A DNA stretch of 64,000 nt from Oryzias latipes. Lineage: Eukaryota > Chordata > Actinopteri > Beloniformes > Adrianichthyidae. Below are positions 11,235 to 25,887 of the stretch, piece by piece. The position numbers and the translations under genes were made by a program. The number at the start of each line of letters is the position of its first letter. Positions within the stretch are counted from its first letter, which is position 1. The stretch is taken from contig NC_019869.2 of assembly GCF_002234675.1 (NCBI RefSeq), forward strand, positions 9,201,015 to 9,265,014, written 5' to 3'. Below the pieces are notes generated by a model. That model did not search any database, was not told where the DNA came from, and saw nothing but the letters and a program-made list of their open reading frames with translations.

Positions 11235-11439
11235 TTCAGGCAAGTATATAGGCACTTTAACATTGGGAGTTGGGTCATCTAGACCCACTAGACAGTGCGC
11301 TAAACCTTTTTTCTTCAATGATTTGTGATCTTCACTGGTGTCCATGGATTACATGAAATCTTTCCACCTTTATCCATCTTTGTCATGGTAGGGAGAACAC
11401 GTCAATGTAAGGGTGGGGTCATCTAAGATAGCACAAGGG
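11235..11439 (-). mobile_element. piggyBac-type MITE, inverted copy with eroded left end
   Basis: The right end is intact (GATAGCACAAGGG followed by TTAA at 11440-11443). The left terminus is recognisable only from 'taggcac' at about 11249. Interior blocks such as 'tccatggattacatgaaatc' match the other copies. Confidence 0.75.
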
Positions 11440-12652
11440 TTAAACCTCTGTGAAATATTTCTAAATACATTTCAACAATGCCCACCAGATGTCAGGCTGC
11501 TGCAAACAACAAACTTACATCATCCAGTCATCTTCTGCTCATGAAAGTGTATTGTTAAACCATTTTAGGTTTACCCACTGATCTGTCACAGTTAAATATA
11601 TTTAAACGGTTTATCATTGTACTTACTCTACTGTTAGTTTCAGTATGGATGTGCCTTCCTCTGGTCCTTTCCATTCAAACAACATACCAAACATATTTGG
11701 TGATGAAATGTTCCACATTAACTCTTTGGACGCTGCTGAATAAAAACGTTCTTTTTAAAAAGGTGCGATATCAGCAGGATTACAGGTAAAATGACGATGA
11801 CTTCATCTTTGTGGCATAATTGAGGGAAGAGAGTCAGCTGACACGTGGATCAAGGCTGATTTTTCCGTGCGCACACAACACATTCTCAAGACTTGGAAGG
11901 TTTTCCCGTCACAATCATTTCTAATGAGTTTTTCCATTACCTCTGTGGTGAGCTGCTGCCTGCAATTAATTTGCAGATGAAGAACAAAACTTGCATCAGC
12001 GGCGAGGATGTAAAGCCGGTTTACAACAGAACTTAAAATAACACCTTAACATTTATAATCGTTTTGATTAGGGCCCTGGAGCATTAGGTGTGTGAATATT
12101 TTAATTTTTGGTAGAACTCACGGTGACTCGTGAGGAAAAGCATCATTAGTTGCCTGCATTTTTTAACTTGATGAATGTTTCCTAATGTGCTGTAAATATC
12201 TGCCAGTCTGTTTACATTCCACACTACTACATAACAAGCGCTAAACATCCATCTTTTTTCAACTTTTTGAGGTTGAATGCGAGGTCCTCAAGCTGGCTGC
12301 CACTCGGGCACGGCGAGTGTTTCCAGCTGTGCAGATTTTGGCGTGTGTGTGGGTTTCGAATTCACACGTTGATCCACGTCAGCAGCTGTTAAAGCAAGCT
12401 GCAGCTCTGCTCTGGCCTGCTGTTAGGTTCCAGCTGTCTGACTCTTCATGTGGACATTGTCCACATTCCTTCTGCTGATGTTTCCCTGTTCCAGGAGACA
12501 GGATGATAAGGGAATACCGGAGGTCTGGCCAAGAGGATGGGCAGCACTTTGTAAGGCTAGACACTTTCTTCCTATTAACATGAATAGACCTGTGGGGCAG
12601 ACTAGATCCGACTAAAATCAGATATTGATACTGAGTTTGGCTGGAGGGATTT
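11440..12652. other. No gene recognised
   Basis: Ordinary AT-rich sequence. Short GC-richer stretches near 12290-12560 show no acceptable exon structure. Confidence 0.4.
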
Positions 12653-14671
<2,019 letters not shown>

Positions 14672-16330
14672 CAGTCAGGACCATAAATATTTGGACAGAG
14701 ACAAATTCTTTCTAATTTTGTTTCTGTACATCACCACAGTGAATTTTAAATAAAACAACTCAGATGCAATTGAAGTGCAGACTTTCAGCTTTTACTCCAT
14801 GGGTTGAACAAAAAGATTGCATAAAAATGTGAAAAACAAAAGCATTTTTAAACACAATCCCTTCATTTCATGGGGTCGTAAGTAATTGGACAAATGAAAT
14901 AACTGAAAACAAAATGGTCATTACTAATATTTGGTTGAAAACCCTTTGTTGGCAATGACAGCCTGAAGTCTTGAACTCATGGACATCACCAGATGCTGGG
15001 TTTTCTCCTTCTGAATGCTCTGCCAGGCCTTTACTGCAGCAGCTTTCAGTTGCTGTTTGTTTGTGGGCTTTTCTGTCTGAAGTTTAGTCTTCAACAAGTG
15101 AAATGCATGCTCAATTTGGCTAAGATCAGGTGACTGACTTGGCCATTCAAGAATATTCCACTTCTTTGCTTTAATAAACTCCTCAGTTGCTTTGGCTGTA
15201 TGTTTTAGGTCGTTGTCCATCTGTATTATGAAACGCCGCCCAATCACTTTGGCTGCATTCACCTGGATCTGCGCAGACAGTCTGTCTCTGAACACTTCAG
15301 AATTCATTGGGCTTCTGTCCTGTGTCACGTCATCAATAAACACTAGTGTCCCAGTGCCACTAGCAGCCATGTACGCCCAGACCATCACACTGCCTCCACA
15401 GTGTTTTACTGATGATGTAGTGTGCTTTGGATCATGAGCTTCTCCACGCCTTCTCCATACTTTTCTCTTGCCATCATTCTGGTAGAGGTTGATTTTGGTT
15501 TCATCTGTCCAAAGAATGTTTTTCCAGAACTGTGTTGGCTTTTGGAGATGCTTTTTTAGCAAAGTCCAATCTAGTCTTCCTATTCTTGAGGCTTATGAGT
15601 GGCTTGCATCTTGCAGTGTACCCTCTGTATCTACTTTCATGCAGTCTTCTTCTTATGGTAGACTTGGATATTGATACGCCTACCTCCTGGAGAGTGTTGT
15701 TCACTTGGTTGGCTGTTGTGAACGGATTCCTCTTCACCATGAAAATGATTGTGTCATCATCCACCACTGTTGTCTTCCGTGGACGTCCAGGTCTTTTTGC
15801 GTTGCTTAGTTCACCAGTGCTTTCTTTCTTTCTTTCTTTCTCAGGATGTACCTCACTGTTGATTTTGCCACTCCTAATACGGTAGCAATTTCTGGCATGT
15901 TTTTTTTCTGTTTTCTTAGCTTAATGATAGCTCCTTTCACCTGCATGGAGAGCTCCTTTACCCGCATGCTGTCTGTTCACAGCAAGATCTTCAAAATGCA
16001 AGCACGAGTCCTCTAATCAACTCCAGGCCTTTTATCTGTTTCACTCATAATGACATAACAGGGGAATTGCCCACACCTCCCCATGCAATAGCATGGAAGT
16101 CAATTGTCCAATGACTTATTAGCCCATGAAATGAAGGGATTGTGTTTAAAAAAGGCTTTAGTTTTTCACATATAAAGGAAATCTTTTTGTTCAACCCTTG
16201 GAATTAAAGCTGAAAGTCTGCACTTCAATGGCACCTGAGTTGTTTTATTTAAAATTCACTGTGGTAATGTACAGGAACTAAATAAGAAAGAAAGAATGTG
16301 TCTCTGTCCAAATATTTATTGTCCTGACTG
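14672..16330 (-). mobile_element. Tc1-like transposon
   Basis: The inverted termini CAGTCAGGACCATAAATATT and (inverted) CAGTCAGGACAATAAATATT are flanked by TA (14670-14671 and 16331-16332), the Tc1/mariner target duplication. The length of about 1.66 kb is normal for a full Tc1 element. Imperfect inner inverted repeats around 14750-14900 and 16130-16260 share 'aactcagatgcaattgaagt'-type blocks. The transposase lies on the minus strand and is broken. Confidence 0.93.
14924..15972 (-). pseudogene. Tc1-like transposase with two frameshifts
   Basis: N-terminal paired-type helix-turn-helix region at about 15970-15830 (KELSMQVKGAIIKLRK), then a second helix-turn-helix with the GRPR hook near 15785 and TTANQVNNTLQEVGVS. 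The catalytic half follows (15562-14924): first Asp in WTDETK, second Asp in QMDND, and Glu in SQIEH, so the DD34E triad is present. The frame breaks at a (GAAA)n run near 15825-15840 and again at an A-run near 15550, where one extra base separates AKK from the HLQKP part. The ORF ends with TAA near 14924. Inactive as it stands. Confidence 0.9.
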
Positions 16331-16367
16331 TATGTGTTAGAATTGTCTTAATAACTTCACCATTTAT

Positions 16368-16800
16368 GGCCTGGTCTGTTTTTAACCCTTACTTATACCA
16401 CAGTGATAACTGCACGCCTAAAAAAGAAGTGCTGGCCACATAGTTTAAATGTTCTATATCACTGCGCTGGCATCTTATAAACAAACTTTAGCTTCATCAA
16501 GCAAAAACAAGCAGTGAAAGGAGAACTTTCTCTCTGAACTAATTTACCCATCATGACGATCAGCAAAGATATCGCTTTTCTTTGCTGCTGCCCTCAAGGT
16601 CCACGCCGGATGAGCCGGCTAAGGGGTTCAAGTGGTGTGGCACGTTGTCACGGCGCCACACCATGTAACTAATCGAAACAGTAAAAATAACAAGAATAAA
16701 GTACTAAAAACTGGTTGAATGATTTTTGTTTTGTAAGTGACCATTGTATAAGCGGGTTAATGGCATGATCAGAATTAACGCACTGCGTGGAAGCAACCGT
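16368..16800 (+). mobile_element. Inverted-repeat DNA element of the TATACCATGG family, diverged copy
   Basis: It shares blocks with the tandem pair at 59950-60920: 'tatcactgcgc', 'gcttcatca', 'aactttctctctgaact', 'gacgatcagca', 'gtaagtgaccat' and 'ggtataagcgggttaatggc' (here 'gtataagcgggttaatggc'). No coding capacity was seen, so it is non-autonomous. Confidence 0.6.
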
Positions 16801-16820
16801 CTGATGCGAAGCGGGGGACT

Positions 16821-17025
16821 CAGTTCAAGCTTCTTAGATGACCACACCCTTACATTGACGTGTTCTCCCTACCATGACAAAGGTGGATAAAGGTGGAAAG
16901 ATTTCATGTAATCCATGGACACCAGTGAAGATCAAAAATCATTGAAGAAAAAAGGTTCAGAGCACTGTCTAGTGGGTCTAGATGACCCAACTCCCAATGT
17001 TAAAGTGCCTACGATAGCACAAGGG
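16821..17025 (+). mobile_element. piggyBac-type MITE with replaced left end
   Basis: The right end GATAGCACAAGGG is followed by TTAA (17026-17029). The interior matches the family from about 16832 (TCTTAGATGACC); the first dozen bases do not match the terminus. Confidence 0.8.
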
Positions 17026-17029
17026 TTAA

Positions 17030-17720
17030 TCAGTACAAGCTCATAATTCCCATTGAACTAACTAAAAAGACAAAACATTCATCTTTGAGATCTAATGACA
17101 TAAACTAGTTTGTAGTTCTTTGTACTGGTCCCAGCTTTGTGCTGCTATCTCAGCAGTATTCAGCTGCTTTAATATAAGATCAGTGAGTGCCCATAGCCTG
17201 GTCAGTTCTGCAATGGTTGTATTTTCTTTGAACATTTTCTCAACATGGCCTGATTCTGCCTACTGTAATGAGAGCAGACTTAGTGTTTGTTCCCAGCAGG
17301 TCACCTTAAGCCACCGCATTTCCCAGCAAAGACCTTGATTCTCTAGAACTTTCATTTCTCATGACTGTTTTCTCAAGGTTTCTTCTTCTTTGGCTGAACT
17401 GAATATTTGTTGTGTGTATTGGCTCTGACTCTTGGACAAACATTTCCTCATATACTGTTTCAGCAGTCACTTCCCAGTTTTGTTGACAGAGCTCCATGGA
17501 GGAGACTTCTACCAGATTTTGTTCAAACTGAAGCATTTTTTTGTGTTTTTCTTCTGTTTGTTTAAACATTGTGCTTCAGTCTTTTGTTCACATCTGGCCG
17601 TTTTGTTAAGAACTATAAAGTTGCTGGCATGTTTTTTGTTCTTCTTCACCTGATTGAGAGTTTAACTTTGTTCCGTAAAACACTTTGAGGATGTGGTTAA
17701 AGTTCCAATGAAAATGCAGT
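17030..17720. other. No gene recognised
   Basis: Moderately AT-rich. A minus-strand open frame at 17306-17569 is 87 codons, E/Q-rich, and has no supporting splice or homology signal that I recognise. Confidence 0.35.
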
Positions 17721-19515
17721 ACTGTATTTTCTGCACTATAGGACGCACCAGATTATAAGGTGCACCTTCTCAGAATGGTCAATTTTTGAACGTATATCAT
17801 ATGTATAAGGCGCACGAAGCAATACTAAAGAGTCTGAGAAAAGTCCCTCAGTCCGACTTTATTAACAGCATTCACAGAAACTCCAAGACTTGTTTGTAAC
17901 ACGCTACACATTAGCTACACTAGCTTAATCACCATAGCCGTAATTCCCAACCTATTAGCAACGCATAAAAAAACAGACTGATACCTCTAAAACATATGTT
18001 ACTGTGACAACAATTACTTCCAACCTTGTTCGTGACACGTAAAAAAGCAGTCTGGCTTTGTCCGAATTCCCACCCTAATTCCTAAAAAACCATCTGGTGC
18101 TCTGGATTTCAAAAGTAGTTCGGACACCATGCTCACTACTTTTTTTTTTTAAACTGTGAATATGTCGTCACTGATTTCACGAAGTAATAATCAAACCAAT
18201 ACGAGCGTTTTACGACGACTATTTGTGAATTAACTGTATTCTGATGAGGAAAACGTTGGTGGTTTATTAAAAAATACATTTAAATACATTTTTTGGGCAA
18301 AACTTGTTCTAACACAATGCATTGTGGTCTATATTCACAAATCTAGTGAGCATCGATGCACACTGGTTTCTCGCCAAGACTTGTGGGAAATTCTTAAGGC
18401 ACTCGATTTTGGAATTGTGGATTCAGACAGGACTACAATACGGCGAACGCACTACATAGTGAGTTGTGAAAATAGGAATATAGGAATTGACCAAGCCTAG
18501 GACCAAGCCTATGACACAGCTATATGATAGCCACATTAGCATATTTACCATTCGTCTGACTCGTAACCTTGTTGTGACATGTAAAAAAACATACTGACAG
18601 TAATCCACATTATGTCATGGCTACAGAACACTTTTCGAACCCAGATGCTGGAACCCAGAAGAAACACAGCGGGAGGCGAGCGTGGCAGGTAAGAGATTTA
18701 ATTCGAGGAGCAGAGAGCAGAGCGTGAGCAGGACTGGATGTCGGTTCCAAACTGGAGACAGAGGTTAGCAGCGTCACTGGTGGATTTCTCCGTAGGCAGA
18801 TGCTGGCGAAGGTTGGGATCCTTGAGGTGGCAGAGGCTCGTGGTGGGACCGCAGGGGAGGACAGATTGGCGAGACCGGCTGGAAGCTGATTCAGGCGACC
18901 ACTCGTGGTACTGGATTCCTGAAGGTGAGTAGAGAGAGACAGATTTAGTCATGGACTTGACGTAGCAAACGAACTATAGCTTGACTTGAAGACCAACTAT
19001 GCACCATCAGGGGCAACGGACTGGCGAAGACTGATGATCCTGTGGCTCCTTATGAAGGCGGATGAGGTGATGAGGTAAGTGGTCGCAGGTGTTGAGAATC
19101 AGCAGCCAAGCGGAGAGGAGAGGGGGAGGAGGCCGACAGAGGCACCATGTCACATTATCTGCTTTAACATATTCACTATTCCTCTAACTCCAAATCATGT
19201 TTGTAACATGTAAGGAAAATAGACTGATACCGCTAAAACAAACGCTACTGTGACTACAGTAACTCCCAACCTTGTTGGTAATTTGTAAACAAAACACGGT
19301 CTGGCACCGCTCCACGTTAGCCGCGTTAGCGAAATCACAATACAACCAAGGCTGACATTTTGACAGAGTATGTACCTCTCAAAATAACTTCAATATCAGT
19401 AAGCACATCCAGAATGAATCCATATACTGATTAAAAATCTAAACTAAAAGGCTCACTGTCCTTTTTTGATGAAATTAAGGCTTTTAAATGTACCTTATAG
19501 TGTGGAGAAAACAGT
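17721..19515. mobile_element. Composite non-autonomous DNA transposon with nested insertions
   Basis: Inverted ends ACTGTATTTTCTGCACTATA and (inverted) ACTGTTTTCTCCACACTATA bracket 1.8 kb. Internal subrepeats of about 100 bp ('agactgatacc..ctaaaac..gttactgtgac..cccaaccttgtt') occur on both sides (about 17940-18080 and 19190-19330), as in this widespread fish family with 'ataaggcgcac' termini. Two unrelated blocks interrupt it: about 18115-18475, also seen at 38205-38345, and about 18640-19150. The target duplication is not clear. Confidence 0.65.
18640..19150. repeat. Purine-rich unassigned block nested in the composite element
   Basis: It has higher GC than its surroundings, with 'ggcgaagactgatgatcctg' and a G/A-rich right end (agaggagaggggga). 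Short open frames here show no family resemblance. Confidence 0.35.
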
Positions 19516-20021
19516 GTTCATCACTACCATTAAAGACTCGCTCCAAAGAAAATCTTGTTTTTAGTGTTTTAACATGTTGTTGTAGCTTTATCCTCATGAT
19601 GGAGAACATATTCAAAGAAAAGTAAGATTGCAACTATGTTTCTGTGAGGACTGTGCTCTTGGATGTGGTTGTCAGTCTTATTTCCTTGGTTTTGGTCAGG
19701 TTTTGAGTTGTTCCCCCAGTAGTCACTGCAGGTTCATGTTGATCGGTCACAGCTGTTTTCCTTTCTGTCAGTTACCCTCAGTGTTTACAAGTGCCTGCTT
19801 TTCAGTTCTTCCTGATCAGATCATCTGTTTTATCACTCTTTTGTTGCTCCCTTGGGTTTGTCATGTTTAAAGTGTCTGCCACCAAGCCCAGTCTCCTGCA
19901 TGTATAGGGTCATACACTACCAGTTACTGACAGTTTGAGGATTTCTTTATTCAAATTGTTTTTACAGCAGCAAACGGAAAAATGCAGTTTTAAAACTATT
20001 CTTGTTGGATCATTGAAAATG
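19516..20021. other. No gene recognised; old repeat at 19625-19870
   Basis: 19625-19870 is C/T-rich with 'gttttgagttgttcccccagt', resembling fish LTR or repeat tails. Not assigned. Confidence 0.3.
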
Positions 20022-20355
20022 TTCAATCGGCAGGCCACAATCTCCCTGCTCCATTCTATTCTGATGCATCCACTTGCAGACAAATAGATCCATGAATGTC
20101 TTTGTTTTCCTGTTTTCTGGAATCCGGATCAATACTGCGTGGCTGGATAGCCGTACATTTTTTGTTTTGTACCACTAACGTTAAGTTGGGCCTGTGAGGG
20201 GCTGTAGGCTAGCGGGAGAAAGTGTTAAAGAGAGATAAAGGGAAATGAAGACAGATTCACTCTACGCCGACAGTCCCACCCACAACTCATAGAGGTAACT
20301 TTCTGAAGGACTACTGCTGCTCTGCAGAACTGTGCCCAAGAAAATGACACAGTTT
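20022..20355 (-). repeat. Dispersed repeat family R, inverted copy
   Basis: Read on the minus strand it shows the GC-richer middle, 'agcccctcaca', the block around 'ggctatccagcc', 'gaaaacaaagacattcatgg' and 'ctgcaagtggatgcatcag'. It is one of the more complete copies of the middle part. Confidence 0.65.
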
Positions 20356-21259
20356 TATTCATTTTTTGTATTTTCGTTTTTGTTTTGTTTTTTACCAAAA
20401 ATGACAATCATGCTTTAAGTAAACCAGTCTCTACTAGCTGGAAAATATCTGCCTGCTACTTTACTCAGATAAAAAAATCCATAATGTTTTTAGAATCAAC
20501 AGATTAAACATTTTACTTTAATTCTCTTTGAATAAACCCCTTTTTATGATAAGAGCAAATGAGGACAAGAAGCCATTTTTCCAAAGTCTGAGCATTTTTT
20601 TTGGCCAAGCAAGAAAAACTACAATCAGAAGTCGAAAGTTTAGACAGGAAGTTATGTTGAGATTAGAAGAAGTTAAATAAAAGAACTATGGGAAAGGTTT
20701 GCAACTCTTTGACACTTTAGCCTACTGTCAGATTTAGACATCCACTTCTTGTTTTTACTGAACCAAAAACAATCCAAACTAGAGTGCATTCCTGGAGTTC
20801 TTTGCTTCTGACATCTGATGCAAAAAGAGAATCAAAGCTATGCAGAGAAAAGGTCAGTTTAACTCATCTGGAATTCATTTACCATAAAGATGCTATTTAC
20901 TGTAATTAAAATCTTCAATGTGATTGCATGAAGCACGCAATCACATTATTAATTTTGTGAAATTCCAGCCAGGAGTGATCAAAAATGTTTTTGAATACGC
21001 CAAATGTGATGTATGATTGACTATAATTATGGCCCACAGAGGTCACTCACTGCAAGGACCGTACTGTTTTCACAATGATAGAAAAAATGAAAAAGGACTA
21101 AGACCAAACAGACACCAACAGTGACAAGGCACACACCAATATGGCCACAAAAACTGCTATATGACAATCCTACCGTTTCATTCTTCTTCTTCGACTTAAT
21201 TTTTTTAGATCAACCAATGAAACCAAAACAAACGGATCGGGTATCTCCAAGGGAAGCAT
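20356..21259. other. No gene recognised
   Basis: AT-rich. No convincing exon or repeat boundary seen. Confidence 0.35.
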
Positions 21260-22165
21260 TAAAATATTATGGGATGGCCACAGGAACTATGGGTTGTAGA
21301 CCATTTTGTGGCAACGTGTAAAATTTGGCAAGTTTCACATTAATCCCCAATCCAGGAAAAGAAAAGTTTTGCTCAAGCAATCTTCACCAAATTGTACACA
21401 CATACCTCCATAAGTATACAACCAGCCATGGAGTTTCATTCACCTTTGACCTCAGAAAGAGGCCGCCATCTTGAATCTTCAATTAAACACCTTTAGCACC
21501 AGCTACAACATTAAAACTTGTCCTAAGGATTTTCTTCTATCGTCTCCTAACTTCTCAAGCATCATTGGAAAGCAACTGGGGAAAATTAGAAGTTGAAGAA
21601 TTTAACCGCTGTGCGCTTGGCAAGCTCGCAAAAGTGGCTTTCTTCTGTAAATCCCATATTTTTTAACGGGATATTGTGAAAACTCAATGCATGGATCCCT
21701 GGTTGGAGCTGAACAGATTGTATGATAAAGAATACAAACATATTAGAAATGTGGGTGTGGTTAGCAAATAACCATCGTTGCTAAGGAAATCAAAAAATTG
21801 ACTTTTGCCAATTCTTCTGAAATTTACATAGATCTGTTGGGCATACCCAGGCTACCAAAACATAAAATGGTTGCCATGGAGATAAAACCAACAGAACAGC
21901 TGCCATTTTGAAAAAAGTGGGGGGTTTTTTATAACTCAATTTTTAACATGCAGCTCTGACCAGGGTGACAAAGGCAGAAGGGGCGGAGTCAGTAAAATAT
22001 CTATGGAGGCCATGAGGAAGGGGGCGCATAGCAGCTGCTTAGGAAGTGAGGCTGGTTGGAGGCGAGTGGCAAGGGCGGGTAGAGGCTCGTGGTGGATGTG
22101 GAGGTGGGTAGTGCCTGCAGGCCATACAACACTGCTCCCAGCTGTTATTAGTAGTTAGTCCAGCA
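21260..22165 (+). repeat. Dispersed repeat family Q, copy A (about 900 bp)
   Basis: Collinear with 27930-28485 plus 28918-29050. Shared blocks in order are 'attatgggatg', 'aaatttggca', 'cctttgacct', 'aaagaggc..gccat', 'gagcatcatt', 'gatattgtga', 'gttgccatggagata', 'ccattttgaaaaaagt', 'gcagctctgaccagggt' and 'tgcaggcca..acaac'. No open frame or clear termini. Confidence 0.6.
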
Positions 22166-22332
22166 GACTTTTACCAACAGGAAACACTTGTACTCCAAGG
22201 TTTCTTTACTGTATTTTCCTAATTGATTGCTCACAGAAAGGTGGCTTTTTGAGCGAGACAATTAATGCTGACATCAAGAGACTCTAAATTGAGTAATACG
22301 AAGTAAGCTCCCAGATGTGTGTTTGATGTTTA

Positions 22333-22537
22333 CCCTTATGCTATCTTAGATGACCCCAGCCTTACATTGACGTGTAATTCCTACCATGACAAAGGTGGAT
22401 AAAGGTGGAAAGATTTCATGTAATCCATGGACACCAGTGAAGATCACAAATCATTGAAGAAAAAAGGTTCAGAGCACTGTCTAGTGGGTCTAGATGACCC
22501 AACTCCCAATGTTAAAGTGCCTATGATAGCACAAGGG
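22333..22537 (+). mobile_element. piggyBac-type MITE (205 bp)
   Basis: It starts CCCTTATGCTATC and ends GATAGCACAAGGG. Flanks are TTTA (left) and TTAC (right), one base each away from TTAA. Exactly 205 bp. Confidence 0.85.
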
Positions 22538-25500
22538 TTACTTGATTGATTTCACTCCTGCCAATTACATGCCAACTATTTAAATCATAATTTTGTACAA
22601 AGGAAAGTTCGGATCTCTTTGCCCCACAGGAACGTCTAGAAACATTATGGTGCATGTTTTTGAGTCTCAAGCTTCCTGGAGTTGGACTTTGTCAGCAAGT
22701 TTTGTAAGATTGCATGTCTGCTGCATGAAAAAAAGGCTGTTCGAGCTGCACATAAAAAGGCACATAAAAGCACATAAGCAGCTCCATTTTAGGTATGTTC
22801 CATGTTCCTTTTTTGATGTTTTATTTTCTATTCACGTATGTTGAATCTTGACGGGGAAAAAAAAGGTAAAATGTATCTCTCAACTGGATTGTTTATCAAT
22901 ATGCTAATAAAACATCTTTAAAATAAATAAATAAAGCAACTCAATTTTTCCCCTAAAAGTGCTGCAACCAAAGCCACAAACCTGAAACTTCCTTTAGTGA
23001 AAGTTTAATACACTACTTAATAGGAGCCCAAAAACCCTTATGAGGGAATTCTACCTGCACGGTTTGCCGACAGGCATCTAAACTTGGTACTATAGGGATC
23101 ATAGTGATCGAATCACATGTGCAGACCAAGAAACAGCAGACTCCAGTTTTTGCTTAATCTTCTTTTTACAAACAGTATTAAGTTAAATTTGAAGATTTGC
23201 AGTGCAATTTAACTTTATAAATAAAGTTTAAAAATAAAACTTTATTTTACATGTTCTGTCCAACAACTGAGCAAACAGATGACAGCTGAAGGCCTTTTGT
23301 GTTGGACAGGTTTTGCTATTACAAAAAGGGGTTATGAATCTTCAGATAGCCAGGGTGTAAATTTGTATGAACCCCTTTTTGTTTTTTTAAATTATTTTTT
23401 ATGTATTTGTTACATTTTGTATTTTAAGTAGTTATACATATTCTTTTTATTAAAAGGGAGGGAGAGGGGGAAGGTGTGTGTGTGTGTGTGTGTGTTTGGG
23501 AGGGGGGGCAGAAGAAAAAGAAATAAAGAGAGAGGGGGAAAAAGTGAAGGGAGACAAGTGCCGAGTTGCTAATTTGAATATGTTATGATTTTAAGCTGTG
23601 AAACATTGATGCTAGATCTGCAGAAAGACAAATATTACATCCAAACGTGAAATTCTGACACTAAGATAAGCGGAAGAAATCTGTCCATCGATACACTGTG
23701 GGTTAGGAGGAGGGATAAAGCAGACAGGGAGCAGTGTGCCAGTGTGCACATGCACATGGGGGTGGAGATGCATGCATGCTGCCAAAGTAAAACATTTGAT
23801 CGTTAGGGGAACCAGATCCTACCCAACCCGACCAGCCAGACCAGGGGGGGGGGGGGGGGGGGGGGGGGGGGCGCGCTGGACCAGGAGGGTCCCCAGCGAC
23901 GGGACCTACGCTGCCCAAACGGAAAAACAATAGTGCAATAATTTTCGGTGCATTTTACTGTGCAAGCATACATTTCTTTGCACTTCAACGTGCACTTATG
24001 TTTGTTTTGTTCCTTTTTGCACTTTCACATTTGTGTATTTTCCCAAAAATGTTTCCTCTGCATCATTTTTTCTTCTAATATGCTTTTTATGATTTCATTA
24101 TATGAAATGAAGTGTAGGTCAGTTGTCTGTCCGTTTGCAACCAATCAAACTAACACTTGAAGTCAGAGAAAATGATTCCTTATTGCCAACTTAACTGTCA
24201 AAAACTATGGCTTAAAACATGTACATTTTTTCTTCTGTTTTCTGGTGGAACAATATTTCACACTCAGATGACTTCAAAATATGTGTTTTTACTATGTGAG
24301 TCACCATCAGTTTCAGGGCAGTAACATTCAGGTTTTGGTTTAAAGCACTGAATGTCCTTTTATGTGGTGCACTCTTTTTTAGAGTTTCAAAGTGTGTTTT
24401 TTTTGTCACAAACAGGAACTTGAGGGCTCATGTCAATCTTAAAAATAATATGTTTGGATCTTACATGTATAACTCCAGCCTTATTTGAGCTTTTATAGTT
24501 TCTAAACCTTTACTTAGAGATGGCAACTCTTTGCTCAAGACTTCCGCATTCTAGTGTGGGACTTTACTTAAAATTTGGTTAGCCTTGTGTAAAAGCAGAA
24601 GGAAGTCATTTTCCACATGTAGTCTGGTCATTGGTTGCACACAGAAACTGTTGCACCACTGTTTAGTTATATCTCAGGTAAGTGCAACATTTGTTGCTGA
24701 ATTTACAAATGTCCAGACACAAAAACACTAATGTTAAAAGATCGGTTTAGTTCCTACTGTCTACGTCTACAAAAAACTCGATAACAGGGAAATGACAGAC
24801 TGGACATTTTTAAAAGGAGCTCTTATTGCTTGGTGAAAAATGTAAACTAGTGTAGACTAAGACCAATAGTAGGGCTTGGAGATCAACGTTGGGTCATTGA
24901 CACACTTTGATTGGCTCCCCAGTGACACAAAAGAAAACACATTGGTGCGTACATTTAGGTCAGAATTACAACTTTATAAATTAACTACAAACTTGTTGGA
25001 GCTCAGATTTATGAATACATTTGTGTTACTTTGCACAAAGACACTATTTTTTTTCCAAAAAAATGTTGGTCTTTCTGCCAAATTTTAATCAGTCGGCTGC
25101 TGTTCTACATGAGTTTGTGTCTTGCAGTTTTCCTTGAGACTCGTATGGCCAGCTCAGGGGACATCATAAAAATAGAACGTACCATTGTCGTGTGTGGTAT
25201 GTGTGTCAGGAAATACTTGTAATGATATGACGTACAGGTGATGCTGGACACTGGCACAAAATTACACTCTGATCGTCTAATTTCCTCATTTCTAACAGTC
25301 AGGCTGTGCTACAGGGATGCACCAGGGAGTGCACACTTATCAATTCCACAGCACTAACAGGCCCCTTTATGGCAGTTTCACCTGTCTGAAACTCCACACA
25401 GAAACTCACACACACATCATATGCTCAAGTATCAAGACCATGCTGGTTGGTTGGGTGCACACGTTCAACTATGAAAATATCTGAGCGGGTTCCCTGATGA

Positions 25501-25887
25501 CACACGACATGCACAAGTTTTTCAACTGTTGGGTGGTTTGTTTGGGTGTATTATGTTTATGTATTGTGTTAATATGTTTTGTGTCTGCTTACCTTTTCAG
25601 TTTTACTTCCTGGGTCAAAGGACCCAAACTCTTGGTTTGGTAGGCATTTGCAGGGCCTAACCAAAATTCAATCATTAAGCTAAAGTGGAACAACCTGACC
25701 CAGGGTCTTATAAAAGATCATGTTCATCGTGGTTCAGGAGGGTCTGTGTTTTCTAGCTGGTTCTTAAGTCTCTGCTGGTTACCTGCTGGAACCAAAATGG
25801 TTACCGCCATTCTGTTAGGCTGTCCAGATCTACAATGCCAAAATCCACTGCCCTGGAAACTGCTGTGCATTGCTGCTCAGTAGAATA
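22538..25887. other. Gene-free interval with simple repeats
   Basis: It contains a (GT)n run near 23475-23495, an A/G-rich tract at 23455-23560 and a 28-base G homopolymer at 23844-23871. The proline- and glycine-rich open frames at 23700-23990 are created by the G run and are not genes. Nothing else could be supported. Confidence 0.4.
23844..23871. repeat. (G)28 homopolymer
   Basis: An uninterrupted G run followed by 'cgcgctgga'. Its length may be unreliable in an assembly. Confidence 0.9.

Noticed and set aside
23703-23988. Proline- and glycine-rich frames on both strands
   Set aside because: Created by the 28-base G homopolymer; no splice sites or conserved motif.
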